A stretch of DNA of 64,000 nt, from positions 62,001 through 126,000 of the forward strand of contig CAWIDG010000027.1 in NCBI GenBank assembly GCA_963834875.1. Direction: 5' to 3'. Source of the stretch: DATAGF01 sp963834875 (lineage in GTDB: Bacteria > Actinomycetota > Thermoleophilia > Miltoncostaeales > Miltoncostaeaceae). This document shows positions 11,038-20,828 of the stretch, piece by piece; the stretch's first letter is position 1; each line of letters begins with the position of its first letter. Both the position numbers and the translations under genes were made by a program. Below the pieces are notes generated by a model. That model was not told the origin of the DNA, did not search any database, and saw nothing but the letters and a program-made list of their open reading frames with translations.

Positions 11038-13461
11038 GTCCGCAGCCGCCCGCCGGCGGCCTCGAGCGCCTCGCGGGCGCGCGCCACCGCCGCGTCGATC
11101 TCCTCGTCGGTGAGCGTGCGCCCGGGGTCGGCGATCTCGAGGCGCAGGGCGAGGCTCACGTGCCCCTCGCCCACCTGCTCGCCCTCGAAGCGGTCGAAGA
11201 CGCTCACGCTGCGCACGAGCGGAGCGCCGGCCCGGCCCGCCGCCGCCACGAGGTCGGCCGCGCGGGTGCCCTCGGGCACGACGACGGCCAGGTCGCGCCT
11301 GGACACCGGGACCGTGAGGAGGTCCTCGTAGGTTGGAGGCGCCGGCGGCCGGGCCGCCAGCAGCGCGTCCAGGTCGAGCACGAGCGCGGCGACCGGCGGG
11401 GCCACGTCGAAGGCGCGCAGCACGAGGGGGTGCACCTCGCCCGCCCAGGCCAGGACCGCCGGGCCGGCCGTGAGCCGGGCCTGGCGCACGGGGTGGAAGT
11501 ACGGCGCGTCGTTCGGCTCCGGCTCGGCCGAGGCGCCGGCGGCGCCGATCAGGGCGGCCGCGAGGCCGCTCGCGGTGTGCACGTCGGCCGGCCGGCGCGG
11601 GGTGCGCCAGCCCTCGGGCGCGACGTCGCCCCACTGCACCGCCGCCAGGAAGTTGCGCTCATCGGCGAGACCGTCCTCGCGCGGGGCGTAGGTCCGGCCG
11701 ACCTCGAAGAGCCCGCCGTCGGCGCGCTGGTGGGCCTGGTTACGGGCCACCGCGCGGAGCAGGCCCGGCAGCATCGAGCGGCGCATGACGGCCATCTCGC
11801 CGCTCATCGGGTGGGCGAGGGGCACGACCCGGCGGCGGGGATCGCCGGCGGCGAGGCGCAGGGCGTCGGCGTCGGCCTCCGGCACGAGGTGATAGGTGAC
11901 CGCCTCGGACAGGCCCAGGTCGGCGGCGAGCCGCTCGAGGCGGTGCACGAGGGCCTGCGCCGGGCTGCGGCGGCCGCGCCCCACGACCCGCGGCATCTCG
12001 GCCGGGATCGCGTCGAGGCCGTGGATGCGGGCCACCTCCTCGATGAGGTCGATCTCGCGGGTCAGGTCGGCCCCGCGCTCGAACGGCACGCGCACCGTCA
12101 GCGCGTCGGGGAGCGCCTGCACGACGTCGCAGCCCAGCCGCGTCAGGACCGCCGCGGACTCGTCCGGGGCGACCTCGATGCCGAGCACGCGCGGGCACGC
12201 GCGCGTGCCGCATCGTCACCGGCGGCCGCTCGGCGGGCGGCACGAGGGCGTCGAGGGTGCCGGGGACCAGGCGCGCCCCGGTCAGCTCCACCAGCAGCCG
12301 GCAGGCGCAGCTCATGGCGCGCGCCGGCAGCTCGCGCGGCAGCCCCTTCTCGAAGCGCGAGCTCGACTCGGTGCGCAGGCCGAGCCTCAGCGAGGTCTCG
12401 AGGATCGTGGGGCCGTCGAACGTCGCCGCCTCGAGCAGCACCGTGCTCGTGCCCTCCCCGACCTCGGCGAACTCGGCGCCGAAGATGCCCGCGATGACCG
12501 CCGGCCGCTCGGCGTCGCAGATCGCGAGCATCGAGGGATCGAGGGCCCGCTCCTGCCCGTCGAGGGTGACGATGCGCTCCCCCTCGCCTGCCCGCCGCGC
12601 GACCACGCGCCGCCCCTCGAGGCGGTCGAGGTCGAAGGCGTGGAGCGGCTGGCCGGTCAGCAGCATGACGTAGTTCGTGATGTCGACGACGTTCGAGATC
12701 GGTCGCATCCCGGCCGCCTCGAGGCGGTGCCGCAGCCAGGGGGGCGACGGGCCGACGCGGACGTCGGTGAGCACGCGGGCCATGTACCGCGGGCACAGGT
12801 CGGGGTCCCGCACCTCGATGCCCGCGTGGTCCTCGACCCGCCCCGGCCCCTCGGCGGGCGGGTCGGACTCGGCGAGGGGGACGAGCGGGGCGCCCGTGAC
12901 CGCGTGCACCTCGCGGGCGACGCCGTAGACGGCCAGGCAGTCGGGCCGGTTCGACGTGACCTCGAGCTCGAGCACCACCTCCGACAACGGCAGGACGTCG
13001 GCGAGCGGGGTGCCCGCGGCGATGCCGTCCTCCAGCACGATGATCCCCGAGGCGTCGTCGCCGAGGCGCAGCTCGGTCTCGGAGAGGATCATCCCGTTCG
13101 ACTCCTCGCCGCGCATCCGCCTCGCCCTGAGGGGCTCGTCGGCGCCCGGGAGCACCGCGCCGGGCAGCGCGACGGCGACGGTCTGTCCCGATGCCACGTT
13201 GGGCGCGCCGCAGACGATCTGGCGCGGCTGCCCGTCGCCGAGGTCGACGCGGCAGACCCGGAGCCGGTCGGCGTTCGGGTGCTGGGCGGCCTCGAGCACC
13301 CGGCCGACCCGGAACGCCCCGAGGTTGCCGTCCCCGCGAGGCACGCCGAGGTGGTGGACCCCCTCCACCATCGTCCCCGTCCGCGAGAGGCGGGCCGCCA
13401 GCTCCTCCGGCGCCACGCCGGGGTCGACGTGCTCGCGCAGCCACGACATCGGCACCCTCAC
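11034..13461 (-). CDS. pheT: Phenylalanyl-tRNA synthetase beta subunit, frame broken once
   Basis: Large subunit of the (alpha-beta)2 class II synthetase. About 808 aa. In order: the N-terminal EMAP-like tRNA-binding domain (HPNADRLRVCRVDLGDG), the B3/B4 editing region, B5, the catalytic-like core (RTESSSRFEKGLP) and a C-terminal FDX-ACB domain. The GTG at 13459-13461 overlapping the pheS TGA is preferred because it yields VRVPMSWLREHVD, the usual family beginning; the ATG at 13447-13449 is the alternative. One extra base near 12195-12205 (GTGCCCGCGCGTGCTC) shifts the frame; after repair VLGIEVAPDESAAVL continues correctly. Confidence 0.95.
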
Positions 13462-14468
13462 GCGAACTGCTCCAGGAAGCGCAGGTCGTTCTCGTACATC
13501 AGCCGGAGGTCGGGGACGCCGAAGCGGATCATCGCGATGCGGTCGAGGCCCCAGCCGAAGGCGAAGCCGGTGTGGCGCTCGGGGTCGATGCCGCACGCCG
13601 ACAGCACGTGGGGATCGACCATCCCGGCGCCCGCCAGCTCGAGCCAGCCGGGCCGGCCGGCCTTGTCGACCCACGAGACCTGGACGTCGACCGAGGGCTC
13701 GGTGAACGGGAAGAAGTGCGGCTGGAGGACGATCTCGCGGTCGGCGCCCAGCAGCTCGCGTGCGAAGTGCAGCATGGTGCCCTTGAGGTGGGCCATCGTC
13801 AGGCCCTCGTCGACCGCGAGGCCCTCCATCTGCTGGAACATCGGGCTATGGGTGGCGTCAACGTCGTCGCGGCGGTAGACGAAGCCCGGCGCGACGAGAT
13901 AGATCGGCGGCTCCTGCTCCTGCATGGCGCGCACCTGCACCGGCGAGGTCTGGCTCCGAAGCAGCCGGTCGGGCCGCCCGGCGACGTAGAAGTTGTCGCT
14001 CGCCGACCGCGCCGGGTGCCCCGGGGGGGTGTTGAGCGCGGTGAAGTTGTGCCACTCCGTCTCGACCTCGGGCCCATCGGCGATGAAGTAGCCGAGGGCG
14101 AGGAAGATCTCCTCCATCTCGCGCCGGATCTGGGTGATCGGGTGGAGCGCGCCGCGCGGGTGGGGGTCGCCGGGGAGCGTGACGTCGGTCGCGTCGCGCT
14201 CGAGGGCCGCTCCCAGCTCGTCGGCCTCGAGCTCGGCGGCACGGGCCCGAAGCGCCTCCTCGATCGCCGCGCGGGCCGCGTTGGCCGCGCGGCCGGCGGC
14301 GCCGCGCTCCGCGGCGGGCAGCGAGCCGATGCCGGCCAGCGCGGCGGCCAGCCGGCTGCGCCGGCCGGTGTGCGCCACGCGCGCGGCCTCGAGCTCGGAC
14401 AGGCTGCCCGCCGCCCGCACGGCGGCGAGGGCCTCCCGCTCCACCTCGGCGAGATCCCCGGTGCTCAT
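13458..14468 (-). CDS. pheS: Phenylalanyl-tRNA synthetase alpha subunit
   Basis: Catalytic subunit that charges tRNA-Phe. 336 aa, intact. An N-terminal coiled coil (about residues 1-100) precedes the class II core: HPITQIRREMEEIFLALGY, TEWHNFTALNTPPGHPAR, motif 2 with YRRDDVDATHSPMFQQ, and motif 3 FAFGWGLDRIAMIRFG. The start ATG at 14466-14468 overlaps the stop of the upstream methylase (ATGA), which ties it to the rRNA-methylase gene. It heads the pheST-argCJBD run by overlap with pheT. Confidence 0.97.
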   Translation of the reverse strand: MSTGDLAEVEREALAAVRAAGSLSELEAARVAHTGRRSRLAAALAGIGSLPAAERGAAGRAANAARAAIEEALRARAAELEADELGAALERDATDVTLPGDPHPRGALHPITQIRREMEEIFLALGYFIADGPEVETEWHNFTALNTPPGHPARSASDNFYVAGRPDRLLRSQTSPVQVRAMQEQEPPIYLVAPGFVYRRDDVDATHSPMFQQMEGLAVDEGLTMAHLKGTMLHFARELLGADREIVLQPHFFPFTEPSVDVQVSWVDKAGRPGWLELAGAGMVDPHVLSACGIDPERHTGFAFGWGLDRIAMIRFGVPDLRLMYENDLRFLEQFA

Positions 14469-15297
14469 GGGCCGCCCAGGCTAGCGGACCCGTCCGTCCC
14501 GCCCGCGGCGGCGACGGCGCGCTGGCGGACGGCCTCGGCGAGCAGGGCCGCGCCGGCCGCCGCGACGTTCAGCGACTCCGAGCCGGCGGCCTGGGGGATC
14601 GTGACCCGCACGACCTCTCGGTCCGCCCCGAGCTCGGCAAGGGCTCCGCCGAGCCCCGCGCGCTCGGCGCCGAGGGCGAGGACCAGGGGGCGCGACAGGT
14701 CGGCCTCCCACGGCGCGATCCCGCCGCGCGGCACGGCCCCGACGACGTCGAAGCCGCCGCGGGTCCCGAGGTCCGCCGGCGTCACGCCCTCCAGCAGCGG
14801 GACGGCGAACGTCGCGCCCATCGCGGCGCGCACGGCGCGCGGATGGAAGGCGTCGGCCGAGCCCGGCCCCAGCGCGAGCCAGTCGGCGCCGAGGGCCGCC
14901 GAGGTGCGCACCAGCGTCCCGACGTTCCCGGGGTCGGCCACGCCCGCGAGGTAGACGGCGAGCGACGGGGGGAAGCGCACGTCGCGGAAGCTGCGCACCG
15001 CCGGCTGCGGGAAGACGCCGATGATCCGCGGCGGCGCCGCGAGGGTGCTTGCGCGACCAAGCAATTGCCCGGGCACGCGGTAGCGCTCGGCGAGGCCCTC
15101 GGTCGCGGCGAGGCGGGGGTCGTCGTCGGGCACGCGCTCGGCGTCAACCAGCAGCGCGACCGGGCTCACGCCGTGCGCGAGGGCGGCATCCACCAGGTCC
15201 TCCCCCTCGGCCACGAGCAGGCGGCGCTCGCGGCGGACCTTCTTCGCCTGGAGCGCGGAGACCAGCCGCAGCGCCGGGTTCCGCGCCGAGCTGACAC
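14465..15297 (-). CDS. TrmH/SpoU-family RNA 2'-O-methyltransferase
   Basis: SPOUT-fold methyltransferase acting on rRNA or tRNA. The three family motifs are clear: motif 1 VADPGNVGTLVRTSAALGAD, motif 2 LALGAERAGL, motif 3 PQAAGSESLNVAAAGAALL, which together form the trefoil knot for SAM. An N-terminal substrate-binding domain begins SSARNPALRLVSALQAKK. I use the GTG at 15295-15297 (277 aa), which avoids the overlap with rplT that a longer start would need. Position between rplT and pheS is common for this family in actinobacteria; the exact target nucleotide cannot be told. Confidence 0.88.
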
Positions 15298-15317
15298 GCC
15301 GCAGCCGCGAGCGCGGG

Positions 15318-15689
15318 CTAGGCGCTCGCGGCGCTCTCTCGTGCGGCGCGGGCCCGGGCGCAGAGCGCGGCGAACGCGGCCGGCTCATGGGTCGCCAGGT
15401 CGGCGAGGATCTTCCGGTCGAGCTCCACCTCGGCCAGCTTCAGGCCGTGGATGAGCTGGCCGTAGGTGAGCCCGTTGTCGCGCGCCGCCGCGTTGATGCG
15501 GGCGATCCAGAGGCGCCGGAAGTCGCGCTTGCGCGTGCGCCGGTCGCGGTAGGCGTAGCGGAGCGAGCGCTGGACCTGCTCCTTTGCGCGCTTGTACGAC
15601 GTGCTCTTGGTGCCCCAGTAGCCGCCGGCCTGATCGAGGACCTTGCGCCGCCTCTTGCGGGCGGTGACCGAGCGCTTGACCCGGGCCAT
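15318..15689 (-). CDS. rplT: 50S ribosomal protein L20
   Basis: 123 aa, intact, beginning MARVKRSVTARKRRRK with the conserved YRDRRTRKRDFRRLWIARINAAAR core. Binds 23S rRNA early in assembly. Directly follows rpmI with no gap, in the conserved infC-rpmI-rplT order. In E. coli and Bacillus this protein represses its own operon by binding the leader or an internal mRNA site, so similar control is possible here but not shown. Confidence 0.98.
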   Translation of the reverse strand: MARVKRSVTARKRRRKVLDQAGGYWGTKSTSYKRAKEQVQRSLRYAYRDRRTRKRDFRRLWIARINAAARDNGLTYGQLIHGLKLAEVELDRKILADLATHEPAAFAALCARARAARESAASA

Positions 15690-15887
15690 CTACCGGCGCC
15701 CCAGCATCCGCTTGACGGACGCGGCGAGCTCCGGTGCCACCTCGGCCTCCTTGGAGAGATGCCGGTGGTCCTTGCGCGACATCTTCTCGAGGTTGTGGCG
15801 GACGCCGGCGCGCTGGAACCGCACCTTGCCGCCCCCGGTCACCCGGAAGCGCTTCTTGGCGGCTCTCTTGGTCTTCATCTTGGGCAT
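15690..15887 (-). CDS. rpmI: 50S ribosomal protein L35
   Basis: 65 aa, intact. MPKMKTKRAAKKRFRVTGGG start and the C-terminal KRMLGRR are typical. Very basic, as expected of an rRNA-binding protein. Lies between infC and rplT; the rplT start follows its stop immediately. Confidence 0.97.
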   Translation of the reverse strand: MPKMKTKRAAKKRFRVTGGGKVRFQRAGVRHNLEKMSRKDHRHLSKEAEVAPELAASVKRMLGRR

Positions 15888-15945
15888 GGGAGATCCTCGG
15901 GCGCTGCGGGCCGCCGGACAGGTTAGACGACGGGACGCGCGGCGG

Positions 15946-16589
15946 CTAGGAGGCCGTCGAGCCGTCCTGGGCGGCCGCCGGCTGCTCGGCCTCCTGCGTC
16001 GGGCGCCCGTTGCCGTCGCCGCCCTCGGCCCCCGCCCCCCCGGGGTTCTTCACCGGGGCGAGCATCATCACCATGTTGCGCCCGTCCAGGTTCGGCCGGC
16101 TCTCGACGATGGCCAGGTCGCTGAGCTCCTCCGCCAGCCGCAGCAGGAGCGCCTCGCCGCGCTCGGGGTGCAGGAGCTCGCGGCCGCGGAACATGATGGT
16201 GATCTTCACCTTGTCGCGGTGGCGCAGGAACCGCTCGACGTGGCCCTTCTTGGTCGCGTAGTCGTGAGGGTCGATCTTCGGCCTGAACTTGATCTCCTTG
16301 ATGGTGATCGTGCTCTGGTGCCGGCGCGCCTGCTTGGCCTTCTGCTCCTGCTCGTAGCGGTACTTGCCGTAGTCCATGATCCGGCAGACGGGGGGCGGGC
16401 GTCGGGCGCCACCTCGACGAGGTCGAGGCCGGCGTCCACGGCGATCTCCTGGGCCTCGGCGAGCGGGACGACCCCCCGGTTCTCGCCGTCCGCGTCGATC
16501 AGCCGTACCGACTCCGCCCGGATCGCCTCGTTGATCCGGGTCGAGGGGCCGGCGGGCGGGCGTGTGTCCGGTCCGCGCCTAGGCGGCAA
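15946..16589 (-). CDS. infC: Translation initiation factor IF-3, frame broken once, unusual start
   Basis: IF-3 keeps 30S subunits free and checks the start codon. About 214 aa including a disordered acidic-to-glutamine C-terminal tail. The N-domain (TRINEAIRAESVRLIDADGE) and C-domain (CRIMDYGKYRYEQEQKAKQ) are both recognisable. The break is at a cytosine run near 16390-16396: six C are read where seven would give DARPPVCRIMDYG, one of only three missing-base breaks in the window. No ATG or GTG is in frame upstream of the N-domain. TTG at 16587-16589 is the only conventional candidate; an ATC/ATT-type start, as in E. coli infC, is also possible. Confidence 0.92.
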
Positions 16590-16755
16590 ACAGCACCGTG
16601 GCGGGCCTCAGGCGCGTCCCCCGACGTGCGCGCAGGGCGGCGCTTGTGCGCGTCGGATCTCGATGATGGTTGAGGTCTGCGCCAATGGAAGGAGCCCGCC
16701 CCTGGCGGCGGGTCGGATGACAATAGCAGGGGCCCGAGGGGCCGGTCGCCACTCC
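16590..16755 (-). promoter_or_regulatory. Putative infC-rpmI-rplT leader region
   Basis: The 166 bases upstream of infC hold a CCCGCC/GGCGGG hairpin (about 16689-16706) and, further upstream, TATTGT (complement of about 16721-16726) as a possible -10 element without a good -35. Position is right for an autoregulated ribosomal-protein leader, but I cannot match it to a described L20 leader class. Confidence 0.3.
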
Positions 16756-18045
16756 CTAGCCCCGCGGGTGCTCGGGAGTCACGACGTACTGGCGCAGGTG
16801 CAGGTCGCGGTAGGTGACGGGCCCGCGCGGCCCCGGGACGTGGTCGACGTTGATGCCGGTCTCCGGCGCCGCCATCAGCTCGAAGCCGTCGAGGAGGCGC
16901 GTGGTCGCGTTCCAGAACGCACCCGTGCCGCCGTAGGCCGCGAGGAAGGCGTCCGCGACGCCCCGGTCCTCGGTGACGATGGCGGCCGCGATGCCCGAGG
17001 TCTCCTCGTTGGCGATCCGGGCGGCGTCGGCGGCGTCGGCGGCCGGGGCGATGGTGACGGTCGCCTCGTTGCCGTCGTCGAGCGCCCACTCGTGCCCAAG
17101 CGGGTGGTCGTGCGGGGGAAGCGAGGGGCGCACGCCCAGGGCCTCGAGGCGCTCGAGGATGGGCGGCAGCAGGCCGTCCCAGAGCGGCCGCGCGAGCAGC
17201 AGGAGGTTGAGCCGGTTGCAGACGCCGAGCCGGTCGAGGCTGCGCTCCACGAGCGCGAGCGCGCGCTCGCGGTCGGCGGCCGCGTCGACGTAGAGCACGC
17301 CTCCCCCGTCGGCGTGGGCGAGCGTCCGCACGCCGTGGGCCGCCGCCTCGGCGGCCAGGGCGGCGGTCGTCTCGCCGCTGCCGCGCAGGATGACCAGCGG
17401 GATCAGCCGCGGCAGGGACACCAGCGCCCTCGCCGCCTCGCGCGCCGGCGTGCGCACGAGCTGCACCGCGCCGGGGTCGAGGCCCGCCCCCGCCAGCGCG
17501 GGGCCGATCACCTCGTCCAGCAGAGCCGCCGCCGATCCGAGCGCCGCCGCGCCGGTGCGAAGCACGCCCGAGTTGCGCGACTTCACGAGCTGGGACGCCA
17601 CGTCCACCGTGACGTTCGGGCGGGCCTCGTAGTTCGCGCCGATGACGCCGACGGGCCGCCGGCGCTCCTCGACGACCAGGCCGCCGCCCAGCCTGCGAGC
17701 GCCGGCCAGCGGCTCGACGTCCGCGAGCCCCGCCAGCGTCTCGATCTGGCCGGCGATGCGGCCCAGGCGGGCCTCGTCGAGCCGCAGACGGTCGAGGAGG
17801 GCCTCGCCGAGGGCCCCGCCCGCGGCCCGCAGGTCCCGGGCGTTCGCCGACAGCACCGGGTCGGCGCGCTCGACGAGGAGGCCGGACATCGCGGCGAGGG
17901 CCTCGGCGATCGCCGCAGGCGTCGCGGCGGCGAGGACCGGGTGGGCGGCCCGCGCCGCGCGCCCGGCCGACGCGACGACCTCGCGAGGACCGTCAGACGA
18001 CACGCCGCACCGCCACCCGGGCACCGCCCCACGGCGTCCGGTCAT
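16756..18045 (-). CDS. proA: Gamma-glutamyl phosphate reductase (divergent)
   Basis: NADPH-dependent reduction of glutamyl-5-phosphate to the semialdehyde in proline synthesis. 429 aa, intact. Family text includes RPVGVIGANYEARPNVTVDVA (core of 20 residues), the catalytic cysteine at residue 276 in GVCNRLNLLL, and GGTGAFWNATTRLLDGFE near the C-terminus. Several family positions differ: the segment after the cysteine is NRLNLL rather than the usual NALETLL. The ATG at 18043-18045 follows GGTGA closely; a GTG at 18001-18003 is an alternative. No proB adjoins, so its kinase partner must lie elsewhere. A paralogous aldehyde dehydrogenase role is less likely. Confidence 0.85.
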   Translation of the reverse strand: MTGRRGAVPGWRCGVSSDGPREVVASAGRAARAAHPVLAAATPAAIAEALAAMSGLLVERADPVLSANARDLRAAGGALGEALLDRLRLDEARLGRIAGQIETLAGLADVEPLAGARRLGGGLVVEERRRPVGVIGANYEARPNVTVDVASQLVKSRNSGVLRTGAAALGSAAALLDEVIGPALAGAGLDPGAVQLVRTPAREAARALVSLPRLIPLVILRGSGETTAALAAEAAAHGVRTLAHADGGGVLYVDAAADRERALALVERSLDRLGVCNRLNLLLLARPLWDGLLPPILERLEALGVRPSLPPHDHPLGHEWALDDGNEATVTIAPAADAADAARIANEETSGIAAAIVTEDRGVADAFLAAYGGTGAFWNATTRLLDGFELMAAPETGINVDHVPGPRGPVTYRDLHLRQYVVTPEHPRG

Positions 18046-18103
18046 TCACCAGGCGCAAAGCCCCCGGGGGCCGCGCGCCGCGACCGCCGCGCGCTCTGGG
18101 CGG

Positions 18104-18388
18104 CTACCTGCCGCCGGCAACCCTCTGCTTGAGGACCGCCCCGGGCGTGAAGCGGGGCACGCGCCGCGCGGGGATCTGCACCTTCTTGGACGGGTCCTGG
18201 GGGTTGACCCCGGTCCGCGCCGCGCGGTTGGAGACGGAGAACTTGCCAAAACCTGCGAAGGCGACCTCGTCCCCGTTCGCGAGGGCTTCCTCGATCTCGT
18301 CGAGGACCGCTTTGACGGCCCTCCCGGCCTCGGCGCCGCTCATGTCGTTGTTCTTGCCAACGCGGCTGACGAACTCGGTCTTGTTCAC
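18104..18388 (-). CDS. hup: HU-family nucleoid DNA-binding protein
   Basis: 94 aa, intact, of ordinary HU length without the long basic tail seen in some actinobacteria. Starts NKTEFVSRVGKNNDMSGAEA, carries GFGKFSVSNRAARTGVNP and the DNA-arm region VPRFTPGAVLKQRV. The GTG at 18386-18388 is chosen because AGGGGG lies 5-6 nt upstream and the next residues match the HU N-terminus. Compacts DNA as a dimer. Divergent from the antiporter gene across a 241-bp gap. Confidence 0.95.
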   Translation of the reverse strand: MNKTEFVSRVGKNNDMSGAEAGRAVKAVLDEIEEALANGDEVAFAGFGKFSVSNRAARTGVNPQDPSKKVQIPARRVPRFTPGAVLKQRVAGGR

Positions 18389-18629
18389 AGGGACCCCCTG
18401 GGGCGTCGATGTATGCGGGAGTGGCCCGCTCATCCAACCTACCAGCGGCGCCGGACGAAATCGCGGTCACCGTGCGGTTTCTCGCGCTCGGCGGGCGCTT
18501 TCCGGGCTCCCCGGGTCGCACGATGCGAAACCTGCCCGTGGGGTCCCGGGCCGGCCGAAAACGCGGCGCGAGCGGGGGAAACCCCGCCTGCCGACGCCCC
18601 GCCGCGGCGCCCTCTGAGAGGCTGGCGGG
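18389..18629. promoter_or_regulatory. Divergent promoter region of hup and antiporter
   Basis: This 241-bp gap must carry the hup promoter (leftward) and the antiporter promoter (rightward). I see no convincing -35/-10 pair. It does contain a GCGGGG-GAAA-CCCCGC hairpin with a GNRA loop at 18572-18587, near the antiporter start. Confidence 0.35.
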
Positions 18630-19859
18630 GTGGAGCCGGACCTGGCGACCCTCGTGATCATCGCCGCGGTCGCCGTGCTGGCGCCCATCATCGCGGACAT
18701 CCCGCGACGCGCCCGGATCGCGACCGTCGTCGTCGAGATCCTCCTGGGCATCGTGATCGGCCCCCAGGTGCTCGACCTCGCCGAGCCGGACGCCTTCGTC
18801 AACTTCCTCGCCAACCTGGGGCTCGCGGCGCTGTTCTTCCTCGCCGGCCGCGAGATCGACCTCCGCCGCATCGCGGGGACACCCCTGCGCCAGGCGGGCG
18901 CGGGATGGCTGATCGGGCTCGTCCTCGGGGTGGCGATCGGCTTCGGGCTGGATGCGGCAGGCGTCGTGTCGGACCCGGAGATCGTCGGCATCGCGCTCGC
19001 CACCACCGCCCTGGGGGTGCTGGTGCCGATCCTGCGCGACGCCGGGCTGTCCGCGACCCGCTTCGGGACGATCGCCCTCGCGGTGGGCGCCTTCGGCGAG
19101 GTTGGGCCGATCGTGATCCTCTCGGTCTTCCTGGCGACCGACAACGACCTGCTGAGCGCGGTCCTGCTGTTCGCGTTCGCCGCCATCGCGATCGCCACGG
19201 CGCTCACCGCGGTGCGGCTCCGTCCCCGGCGCATCGCCCGGCTCGTCGACGAGACGATGCACGCCAGCGGCCAGCTCGGCGTGCGCATCTGCATGCTCCT
19301 CCTGTTCGTGCTCGTCTTCGCCGCCGTGGAGCTGGGACAGGACCTGATCCTCGGGGCCTTCGCGGCCGGCCTGGTGCTGGGGTACGTGACCCGCGACGCG
19401 CCCGCTCTGGACGACCTGTGGCACAAGCTGGACGCGATCGGCTACGGGCTGCTGATCCCGTTCTTCTTCATCCGCAGCGGCATGACCTTCGACCTCGACG
19501 GGCTCCTCGAGAGCCCGGCCTCGCTGGCGGAGCTCCCGCTGTTCCTCGCCCTCTTCCTGGTGGTCCGCGGGCTGCCGACGTTCCTCAGCCGCCGCGAGGT
19601 GCCGCCGGGCGCGCTGGCCCCGCTCGCGCTGATGGCGGCGAGCGCGCTGCCCCTGGTCGTCGCCATCACCGACGTCGGGGTGCAGACGGGCCGGCTGGCG
19701 TCCGACACGGCGGCGTCGATGGTCGGGGCGGCGATGCTGTCCGTGCTCATCTACCCGGCGCTGGCGCTCGCCCTGCTGAAGCGGGCCGAGGCGAAGGGGG
19801 AGATCGCGGCCGACCCCGCGCCGGCGGGCGGCGGGCCCGGGCGGGCGCCTCCGGCGTAG
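18630..19859 (+). CDS. Cation:proton antiporter, CPA2/KefB-like
   Basis: 409-aa integral membrane protein with about 12 hydrophobic segments, beginning LATLVIIAAVAVLAPIIADI. Family signs are the paired broken-helix regions (LGLAALFFLAGREIDL and GAFGEVGPIVILSVFLA) and LGAFAAGLVLGY. Exchanges Na+ or K+ for H+ across the membrane. No C-terminal Rossmann (KTN) domain is attached, so it is the short form. GTG start at 18630 with GAGAGG upstream. Whether Na+ or K+ is carried cannot be read from the sequence. Confidence 0.88.
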   Translation: MEPDLATLVIIAAVAVLAPIIADIPRRARIATVVVEILLGIVIGPQVLDLAEPDAFVNFLANLGLAALFFLAGREIDLRRIAGTPLRQAGAGWLIGLVLGVAIGFGLDAAGVVSDPEIVGIALATTALGVLVPILRDAGLSATRFGTIALAVGAFGEVGPIVILSVFLATDNDLLSAVLLFAFAAIAIATALTAVRLRPRRIARLVDETMHASGQLGVRICMLLLFVLVFAAVELGQDLILGAFAAGLVLGYVTRDAPALDDLWHKLDAIGYGLLIPFFFIRSGMTFDLDGLLESPASLAELPLFLALFLVVRGLPTFLSRREVPPGALAPLALMAASALPLVVAITDVGVQTGRLASDTAASMVGAAMLSVLIYPALALALLKRAEAKGEIAADPAPAGGGPGRAPPA

Positions 19860-19869
19860 CCTGGGGCCC

Positions 19870-20821
19870 GTGGAGCAGCGACGGCTCGGCCGGGGCGGCC
19901 CGCTCGTCGGGCCGATCGGATTCGGCGCCATGAGCTTCGTCGGCTACTACGGCGCCGCGGACGCCGCGGAGGGCATCCGCGCCGTGCGCCGGGCGCTCGA
20001 CCTCGGCATCACGCTCATCGACACGGCCGAGTCCTACGGGGACGGCTCCAACGAGGAGCTCGTGGGTCGCGCGATCGCCGGCCGCCGCGACGAGGCCGTG
20101 CTGTCGACCAAGTCGAGCCGGGGGAGTGCCGAGCACCTGCGCCGCGCGATCGACGCGAGCCTCGCGCGCCTCGGGGTCGACCACGTCGACGTCTACACCC
20201 TGCACCGGGTCGACGCCGAGGTGCCCATCGAGGAGTCGGTCGGGGCGATGGCCGACCTCGTCGCGGCGGGCAAGGCGCGGCACATCGGGCTCTCCGAGCC
20301 CAGCCCGGCGACGCTGCGGCGGGCCCACGCGACGCACCCGATCGCCGCGGTCCAGAGCGAGTACTCGCTGCTGCACCGCGAGCCGGAGGCCGAGATGCTC
20401 CCGCTGGCGCGCGAGCTCGGGATCGCCTACGTCGCGTACAGCCCGCTCTCGCGCGGGCTGCTCACGGGCCGCTTCCGGCGCCCCGACGACCTGAGCCCCG
20501 ACGACTGGCGCCGCCAGGTCCCCCGCTTCCAGGACGGGAACCTCGAGCGCAACCTCGAGGTGGTCGCCCGGCTCGAGGCGATCGCGGCCGCGCGGGGCGT
20601 CGGCGTCGCCACGCTCGCGCTGGCGTGGGTGCTCGCTCAGGGCGACGAGGTGATCCCGCTGATCGGGAGCAGCCGCGCCGACCGCATCGGGCGCAGCCTG
20701 GAGGCACTGGACCTCGACCTCTCCCCGACGGAGCATCGAGGCCATCGGCTCCGCGGCCCCCGTCGGCGCCGCGTCGGGCGACCGTTACCCCGCCTCGCAC
20801 ATGCCGAGCCTCGGGCGCTGA
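19870..20821 (+). CDS. Aldo/keto reductase, frame broken near C-terminus
   Basis: NAD(P)H-dependent oxidoreductase of the AKR superfamily, about 316 aa. The catalytic tetrad can be placed: Asp in LIDTAESYG, Tyr in the same stretch, Lys in LSTKSSRG, His in VYTLHRVD. The cofactor-binding end YSPLSRGLLTGRF and PLIGSSRADRI is normal. Near 20735 one extra base (GAG-C-ATCGAG) breaks the frame; removing it gives SPTEIEAIGSAAPVGAASGD and a stop at 20819-20821. It lies 10 bp after the antiporter and probably shares its transcript. Substrate unknown. Confidence 0.9.
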
Positions 20822-20828
20822 CGAGACG

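Noticed and set aside
18046..19933. Long open frames opposite and beside the antiporter gene
   Set aside because: Shadows of the real plus-strand antiporter; they have no ribosome site or recognisable domain.
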